Below, in pieces: positions 1-4,627 of a stretch of 8,747 nt of DNA. The position numbers and the translations under genes are program-made. The notes under the pieces were generated by a model. The model was not told where the DNA came from. It saw nothing but the letters and a program-made list of their open reading frames with translations, and made no database searches. Source of the DNA: an uncultured bacterium (lineage in GTDB: Bacteria; Auribacterota; Tritonobacteria; UBA1439); contig CALLYX010000313.1 of NCBI GenBank assembly GCA_937858775.1, positions 1-8,747 on the forward strand, in the 5' to 3' direction. Numbering within the stretch: position 1 is the first letter of the stretch; each line of letters opens with the position of its first letter.

Positions 1-85
1 GTCGTACAGGGCGTCCCTGAGCCGGGCGATGGAGGCGGCGATGGACGACCGGAAGGCCCCCCGGCTCAGGGACGCCCTGTACGAC
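1..85. repeat. Perfect inverted repeat, arms at least 26 bp (1-26 and 60-85), 33 nt loop
   Basis: Bases 1-26 are the exact reverse complement of bases 60-85; the arm begins with gtcgtacagggcgtccctga. The left arm starts at the first base of the window, so the true arms may be longer. The loop (27-59) holds two in-frame ATGs (29 and 41) and the GGAGG at 31-35 that would serve the acyltransferase. In mRNA the arms would form a very stable GC-rich stem that leaves the start region in the loop. The right arm is normal acyltransferase coding sequence. It may be a genuine hairpin, or a fold-back artefact at a contig end in which bases 1 to about 26 are a false copy of the right arm. The match itself is certain; its meaning is not. 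Confidence 0.9.
31..35 (+). promoter_or_regulatory. Probable Shine-Dalgarno (GGAGG) for the acyltransferase
   Basis: GGAGG lies 5 nt before the ATG at 41. The ATG at 29 has no comparable site upstream. This favours 41 as the start. The site sits in the loop of the inverted repeat at 1-85, so it would stay exposed if that hairpin forms. Confidence 0.5.
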
Positions 86-880
86 GACCGCGAGGGCCCC
101 GTGAGAAAGTACATGCGGCTCGTGCTTGGGGATGGGGGGTATTGGGCCCTGGCCGGCTTCGAACTCCGGACCATGCTGCTCGCGGACCTGGGGGGGGCGC
201 TCGGAATCTTCCTGCGCAGGCTCTTCTACCGCTCCATGTTCGGGAAGATGGGGCGCGGCGTCATAATCGGGAGGGGCGTCACGATCCGCCATCCCTCGAA
301 GATATCGCTCGGGGACCGCGTGGCGGTGGACGACTACTGCACGCTTGACGCGCGCGGCGGCCCGGGCTCGGCCATCTCCATCGGGGACGGCACCGTCGTG
401 TCGAGAAACACGATCCTCCGGACAAAGGGCGGGACCATCACCGTGGGGCGGGGCGGGGGGATCGGCTCGCAATGCATCCTCGCCTCATCGAGCGCCCTCA
501 CGATCGGGGAGAATCTCCTGATGGCCTCGTGCGTCTGCGTGTTGGCGGGGGGGGAACACGCCTTCGACCGCACGGACGCGCCGGTGGTGGAACAGGGGAT
601 GGTGTCGAAGGGGGGGATCTCCATAGGGGACGACGTCTGGATCGGGACCCGCGCTACACTCCTCGACGGCGTGCGCATAGGGGACCACGCGGTCATCGGG
701 GCCTGCTCCCTGGTGAACAAGCCTATCCCCCCGTTCGCCGTCGCGTACGGGATCCCGGCGAAACAGGCCGGGGACCGGCGCTCGGCCGGCAATCCGGCGG
801 TCCGCCCCACGCATCCCGGATGCCGCGCCGCCCGTCGGGGCGGGACGGCGGCGGACGATGCGGTCGGGGAGCCGGCATGA
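41..880 (+). CDS. Hexapeptide-repeat (left-handed beta-helix) O-acyltransferase, WbbJ/NodL/maltose-acetyltransferase-like
   Basis: This is probably a cytoplasmic enzyme that moves an acetyl or other acyl group from CoA to a sugar hydroxyl of a surface glycan or its precursor. From the ATG at 41 it is 279 aa. Residues 1-70 are an alpha-helical N-terminal part containing RLRDALYDD and LRRLFYR. Residues about 72-241 carry the isoleucine/valine/glycine hexapeptide repeats (VIIGRGVTI, ISIGDG, ISIGDDVWIG, VRIGDHAVIG) and end in the family-typical IPPFAVAYGIPAK. The likely catalytic histidine is H173 in GGEHAFDRTDAPV. The last 38 or so residues are Arg/Gly/Ala-rich, look unstructured and are longer than usual for the family. 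The start at 41 is preferred because of GGAGG at 31-35. ATG 29 is the alternative, and the frame stays open to base 2, so a start outside the window is not excluded. The stop overlaps the next start (ATGA), which implies translational coupling. The acceptor sugar cannot be told. Confidence 0.88.
   Translation: MDDRKAPRLRDALYDDREGPVRKYMRLVLGDGGYWALAGFELRTMLLADLGGALGIFLRRLFYRSMFGKMGRGVIIGRGVTIRHPSKISLGDRVAVDDYCTLDARGGPGSAISIGDGTVVSRNTILRTKGGTITVGRGGGIGSQCILASSSALTIGENLLMASCVCVLAGGEHAFDRTDAPVVEQGMVSKGGISIGDDVWIGTRATLLDGVRIGDHAVIGACSLVNKPIPPFAVAYGIPAKQAGDRRSAGNPAVRPTHPGCRAARRGGTAADDAVGEPA
866..871 (+). promoter_or_regulatory. Ribosome binding site (GGGGAG) for the GlpD-like gene
   Basis: GGGGAG lies 5 nt before the ATG at 877, inside the end of the acyltransferase gene. 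With the ATGA overlap it supports 877 as the start, although the same frame is open far upstream. Confidence 0.5.
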
Positions 881-2610
881 AGCGCGATATCGACCGGCTC
901 GCCGCGGGCGAATACGACCTCCTCGTCATCGGCGCGGGGATCTACGGCGCCTGCGCGGCGTGGGACGCGGCCCTGCGCGGCCTCTCGGTCGCCCTCATCG
1001 ACCGTGGGGATTTCGGCGGCGCGACCTCCCAGAACAGCCAGAAGATCATCCACGGAGGGCTCAGATACCTCCAGCAGGCGGACCTCGTCCGCGTGCGCGA
1101 ATCGATCCGCGAGCGCCGCACCATGGCGCGGATCGCTCCGCACTTCGTCCATCCCTTTCCCTGCGTGATGCCGACGTACGGCCATTTCACGAGGGGGCGC
1201 GAGGCCCTCCTCATGGGAATGCTCGCCAACGATCTGATCGGCTTCGACCGCAACCGTCTCGCCGACCCGCAGAAGCGGATCCCCCGCGGGAGGATCATCT
1301 CCCGGGAAAAGGTGCTCGAACTCCTGCCGGGGATTCCGACGAGGGGGCTGACCGGCGGGGCGGTTTGGCACGACTGCCAGACGCACAACTCGGAGCGCCT
1401 CCTCCTCTCCTTCATCCTCTCCGCCTGCGAGAGGGGCGCCGCCGCGGCCAACTACGCGGAAGCGACCGGATTCCTCTCAACCGGCCGCAGGGTGACGGGG
1501 GTGCGCGCCCTCGACAGGACGGACGGCCGCGCTTTCGACATACGGGCGAAGGTGGTCCTCAACGCTGCGGGGCCGTGGAGCGACAAGGTGCTCGCCCTGC
1601 TCGATCCGGCCGCCGCCTCCCCCCCGCTCCGGCTGTCAACGGCCCTCATCGTCCTGACCCGCCGCTTCATCTCCGGGTGCGGGGCCGGGATCTCACGCAG
1701 GGGAGGGCCGGCCGCTCCGGGGACGCCGGCCGCGAAAGGCACCCGGCTCTACTTCATCACCCCGTGGCGCGACGTGTCGCTCGTAGGGACGGTGCACGCC
1801 CCCTACCGCGGGGATCCGGACGAGGACCGAGTCACCGAGAAGGAGATATCCGACCTCCTGGACGCCGTCAACGCGGCGTATCCGTCCGCCCGCCTCTCCC
1901 GCCGCGACGTGCGCGCCTTCTACCGCGGCCTTCTCCCGCTCGGGCGGGTCAACAGGAGGACCGGCGAGGCGATCGTCATGACGCGATACCGCCTGGTCGA
2001 CCACCGGCGACGCCATGGATGGGAGGGGATCATCACGGTGATCGGCGTGAAGTACACCACCGCCCGCGACGTGGCGGAGAAGGCGGTCGACATGGCGATC
2101 GGGAAGCTCGGCGCGCCGCGGCGCGGGGGCGCGAGCGCCTCCACCCCGATCTACGGCGGCGATATCAGGCGCTTCGACGAATTCCTCGACCGGGCGGTGC
2201 GGACGAGGCCGCGCTGGGCCTCGGAGGAGGTCGCCAGGCACCTGGTGTTTCACTACGGCTCCCGCTACACGGACCTGCTCGCCCTCGCCGAGCGCGACCG
2301 GGCGCTCGCCCGCCCGATCCCGGGCGGCGGGGCGGTCATCGCCGCCGAGATCGCCCGCGCCGCGAGGGAGGAGATGGCGCTCACGCTCGCGGATGCGGTG
2401 CTGCGGCGCACCGAGCTCGGGTCCGCGGGCTGCCCCCCGGATGAGTGCCTGCGGGCGTGCGCCGGGATCATGGCGAGGGAGCTCGGATGGGACGCCGGCC
2501 GGGCGGAGGCCGAGATCGAGGCGCTCAAGCTCCTCTACATTCCCAAGAAGGCCGGGGAAGACCGATGCGGGACGGCAGGCGGTGCGGATGGGCAGAAACC
2601 CCCTGTTTGA
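877..2610 (+). CDS. GlpD-like FAD-dependent oxidoreductase (glycerol-3-phosphate dehydrogenase/oxidase family)
   Basis: A 577 aa flavoprotein of about the usual GlpD length. The N-terminal Rossmann motif is complete: GAGIYG at 19-24, then D30 and RG at 34-35 as in the GlpD signature, and the ribose-binding acid D42. The second hallmark HGGLRYL is at 59-65. GVKYTTARDVAEKAV, with K392, matches the family's conserved C-terminal FAD/substrate segment. The last ~130 residues (FHYGSRYTDLL, EEMALTLADAVLRRTE, ARELGWD) match the DAO C-terminal cap. By homology it would oxidise sn-glycerol-3-phosphate to DHAP and pass electrons to quinone. Two substrate-side motifs differ: the usual GxRPL is GLLPL (L353 in the Arg place), and the usual DDAR stretch reads HNSER (170-174). 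With glycan genes on both sides, a different polyol-phosphate or sugar substrate is plausible but unproven. The start at 877 is set by GGGGAG at 866-871 and by homology, which begins near residue 12. The end overlaps the methyltransferase. I leave glpD off because the function is uncertain. Confidence 0.9.
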   Translation: MKRDIDRLAAGEYDLLVIGAGIYGACAAWDAALRGLSVALIDRGDFGGATSQNSQKIIHGGLRYLQQADLVRVRESIRERRTMARIAPHFVHPFPCVMPTYGHFTRGREALLMGMLANDLIGFDRNRLADPQKRIPRGRIISREKVLELLPGIPTRGLTGGAVWHDCQTHNSERLLLSFILSACERGAAAANYAEATGFLSTGRRVTGVRALDRTDGRAFDIRAKVVLNAAGPWSDKVLALLDPAAASPPLRLSTALIVLTRRFISGCGAGISRRGGPAAPGTPAAKGTRLYFITPWRDVSLVGTVHAPYRGDPDEDRVTEKEISDLLDAVNAAYPSARLSRRDVRAFYRGLLPLGRVNRRTGEAIVMTRYRLVDHRRRHGWEGIITVIGVKYTTARDVAEKAVDMAIGKLGAPRRGGASASTPIYGGDIRRFDEFLDRAVRTRPRWASEEVARHLVFHYGSRYTDLLALAERDRALARPIPGGGAVIAAEIARAAREEMALTLADAVLRRTELGSAGCPPDECLRACAGIMARELGWDAGRAEAEIEALKLLYIPKKAGEDRCGTAGGADGQKPPV

Positions 2611-3256
2611 CGGCGAGGCGAAGAGATGGGAGGGCCTCTACCTCCGGGGCGGCGGCGAGCGCTGGGGGATATTCCAGGGGAACGTCCGCGCCCGCACCGT
2701 GGCGAGGATGGAGCTCTGCCTCTCGCTCCTGCCGCCCGTGAACGGCAAGGACGCGATCGAGCTCGGCTGCGGCCCGGGCTTCTACGGCGCGCGGCTGATA
2801 GCGGCCGGGGCCCGCTGGACGGGCCTCGACCTCTCTTCCGCGATGCTCGCCGCGTGCCGCGGGAACGTCCCGGGGGCGAGGGTCGTGCGCGGCGATGTCC
2901 TGGCCCTCCCGTTCCGGCCCGATACGTGCGACATCATGCTCTGCGTCGGCGTGCTCAGCTACCTATCCCGTTCCGGGATCGCCCGCCTCTTCGCGCAGGC
3001 GCGCGGCATCCTGAGGCCGGGGGGGGTGCTTATGACTCAGTCGCTCGTCTTCGACCCGTTCACCTGGGTGCGCTGCAGGCTGCCGCGGGCGGTCCCGCGC
3101 CCGATCCGCATCCCGGGCCCCTTCACCCCGCGGACCCGGGCCACGGTCACGCACCTCCTCGGCGAGAGCGGTTTCACGGTGCGGCGGGTGGCGCGCTACC
3201 GAAAGTACGCCGTCGTCCCGGCGGGGGATATCTACATCGCGGAGAGGGCGAGATAG
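2588..3256 (+). CDS. Class I SAM-dependent methyltransferase
   Basis: A 222 aa Rossmann-fold methyltransferase. Motif I is IELGCGPGFYG (57-67), the ribose-binding acid is D81 in TGLDLS, motif II is GDVLALPF with D103, and LRPGGVLM is the post-motif strand. An N-terminal segment with FDGEAKRWEGLY resembles the lid region of small-molecule and glycan methyltransferases. No membrane segment or signal peptide is seen, so it should act in the cytoplasm. ATG 2588 starts 23 bp inside the end of the GlpD-like gene, with a weak AGGCGG at 2577-2582; GTG 2582 is a possible alternative. The frame is open further upstream to 2393, but that part is Arg/Ser/Pro-rich shadow of the GlpD-like gene and is not counted. 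Context suggests methylation of a sugar or lipid head group in the same pathway as its neighbours. The substrate is not recognisable from the sequence. Confidence 0.87.
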   Translation: MGRNPLFDGEAKRWEGLYLRGGGERWGIFQGNVRARTVARMELCLSLLPPVNGKDAIELGCGPGFYGARLIAAGARWTGLDLSSAMLAACRGNVPGARVVRGDVLALPFRPDTCDIMLCVGVLSYLSRSGIARLFAQARGILRPGGVLMTQSLVFDPFTWVRCRLPRAVPRPIRIPGPFTPRTRATVTHLLGESGFTVRRVARYRKYAVVPAGDIYIAERAR

Positions 3257-3418
3257 CGTGTTTCACCTTTGACCGCCGGGGGGGCGCGGGGCGCCGCGAA
3301 CTACAGATGGGAGGGGGGGCAGAAGACCGAGTTTTCCGCTTCGATCGCGCCGGCGCCTTTCTTTTTCCGCGCCCGCCGCGGATCTGCCCGATCCCCCCGG
3401 CAATACGTTGAATAGGCC
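3257..3418 (+). other. 162 bp spacer before the glycosyltransferase; no gene, no clear promoter
   Basis: This is the only sizeable gap in the rightward gene set. It contains G-rich runs, the short palindrome gcgccggcgc at 3347-3356 and, right after it, a pyrimidine tract ctttctttttcc (3357-3368). That pairing is faintly like an intrinsic terminator for the methyltransferase, but the palindrome has almost no room for a loop. TTGACC at 3269-3274 could be a -35 box, but no -10 lies at a suitable spacing. The gap may separate the glycosyltransferase into its own transcription unit; the sequence does not decide it. Confidence 0.3.
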
Positions 3419-4627
3419 ATGTCCAAGATCGCCTTCATCGACCTTCTATTCAATTGGCCCCCCGACGGCGGGGCGCGGGTGGACCTGAAGGAGATCATGT
3501 CGCGCCTGTCGCAACGGCACGATGTGACCCTCCTTGTTCCCGATTTTCAGGATTTCTTCCCGAGGGGCAGGATAACGGGGGAATTCCCATTCCGCGTCGT
3601 GAAGCTGCCGTTCACGAAATCCACCTTCAACGCCTGGAGCCTGCCCCGCGCCTTCGCCCGGGAAGTGGACAGGATCCGTCCCGACCGCCTCTTCATCGGC
3701 GACGGCTGGTACCTCAAGTTCCCGCTCGCCGCCGCGCTCCGGCGCCACCGCCCCATCCTCCGCTTCTACGCCTACGAGGGCCTTTGCATAACGCACTACG
3801 GTACGCTCTTCCGGGACGGACGGGCCTGCCCGAAGAACTACCTCTCCGACACCGCCTTCTGCGTGCGCTGCGCCCTCCATCGCCACCGGTTCCGGCCCCT
3901 CGACGCCTTCTCCCACGAGTTCCTCGCCGCGCTGGCATTCACCCCGCTCTACCGGCGATGGGTCGGGGCGGCGCTGGCCGGGGCGTCGCGGGTGATCGTC
4001 TACAACCGTTTCATGAAGGAGATCCTCGCGCCCCGCGCGCGCGAGGTTCTCGTGGTCCCGTCCGGCGTCGACACGGCCGCCTTCGCCGCGGCGGAGCGCC
4101 CCGCCCCCCCGCGAGGGCGGTGCGTGGCCATGATGACGGGCAGGAGCGGCGACCCGAGCAAGGGATTCGGCGTCCTTCTCGAGGCCGCGCGGATTCTCGC
4201 CGCCCGCGGGGTGAAGCTCGATATCGTGGTGCCGACGTACAGCTCCGGCCACGCCGCGGACGCCCAGGTGCGCTTCATCCCATGGCAGCCCCAGGAACGC
4301 CTTCCGCTTCTCTACTCGGAGGCGGATATCTGCGTGGTGCCGTCTGTTTGGCGGGAGCCGTTCGGCATCGCGGCGGTGGAGGCGATGGCCGCCGGAAGGC
4401 CGGTGGTGGCGTCGCGTTCGGGGGGGCTGGAGGGCATCGTCGAGGACGGCGTCACGGGCTTCCTGGTGGAGCCCGGGAACGCCGCGGAGCTCGCGGGGCG
4501 CCTCGCGCAGCTCGCCGCCGACCCCGACCTGCGCGGGCGCATGGGACGGGCGGGAAGGGAGAAGGCGGGGCGGGAGTACTCCTGGGACGCGCTGATGCGG
4601 GATATCTACCTGCCGCTCTTCGACTGA
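3419..4627 (+). CDS. GT-B glycosyltransferase, family 4-like
   Basis: A 402 aa retaining-type glycosyltransferase that would transfer a sugar from a nucleotide-sugar donor to a growing surface glycan or glycolipid at the cytoplasmic face. The N-terminal half (1 to about 200) opens with KIAFIDLLFNWPPDGGARVD, a typical acceptor-side start with a Gly-rich turn. The C-terminal half (about 205-400) holds VVPSGVD, the donor-domain start MMTGRSGDPSKGF, and EPFGIAAVEAMAAGRPVVAS, which carries the family's EX7E pair E313/E321, followed by SGGLEGIVEDGVTGFLV. An unusual feature is a cysteine group in the N-terminal domain: C123, then C137-x10-C148-x2-C151. The start is well fixed because an in-frame TAG (3413-3415) lies just before ATG 3419; the Shine-Dalgarno is weak. 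The stop lies 22 bp inside the convergent M16 gene. Donor and acceptor are unknown. Confidence 0.92.
   Translation: MSKIAFIDLLFNWPPDGGARVDLKEIMSRLSQRHDVTLLVPDFQDFFPRGRITGEFPFRVVKLPFTKSTFNAWSLPRAFAREVDRIRPDRLFIGDGWYLKFPLAAALRRHRPILRFYAYEGLCITHYGTLFRDGRACPKNYLSDTAFCVRCALHRHRFRPLDAFSHEFLAALAFTPLYRRWVGAALAGASRVIVYNRFMKEILAPRAREVLVVPSGVDTAAFAAAERPAPPRGRCVAMMTGRSGDPSKGFGVLLEAARILAARGVKLDIVVPTYSSGHAADAQVRFIPWQPQERLPLLYSEADICVVPSVWREPFGIAAVEAMAAGRPVVASRSGGLEGIVEDGVTGFLVEPGNAAELAGRLAQLAADPDLRGRMGRAGREKAGREYSWDALMRDIYLPLFD

Noticed and set aside
127..153. G-quadruplex-like runs, also near 445-460
   Set aside because: They nearly fit the four-run pattern, but such runs are common in DNA this GC-rich and lie inside coding sequence with no regulatory context.
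472..876. Upstream in-frame extension of the GlpD-like gene
   Set aside because: It overlaps the acyltransferase in another frame, reads as low-complexity Gly/Arg sequence, and homology with RBS support begins at 877.
334..1386. Long open frame of 350 codons on the - strand across the acyltransferase and GlpD-like genes
   Set aside because: The translation is Arg/Pro/Ala-rich with no domain, and it lies antisense to two clearly recognisable genes. High GC suppresses stop codons in shadow frames.
858..2444. 528-codon + strand frame inside the GlpD-like gene
   Set aside because: An Arg/Pro/Gly-rich shadow with no motif; the other frame carries every FAD motif.
2393..2587. Upstream extension of the methyltransferase
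   Set aside because: It is Ser/Arg-rich shadow of the GlpD-like C-terminus; the recognisable protein begins at 2588.
3269..3307. Possible sigma-70 promoter (TTGACC, then TACAGA)
   Set aside because: The spacing is 27 bp instead of about 17, and no other -10 fits.
3347..3368. Possible intrinsic terminator (gcgccggcgc followed by a T-rich tract)
   Set aside because: The palindrome leaves a 2-4 nt loop and a very short stem, and the T tract is interrupted by C. Mentioned only in the spacer entry.
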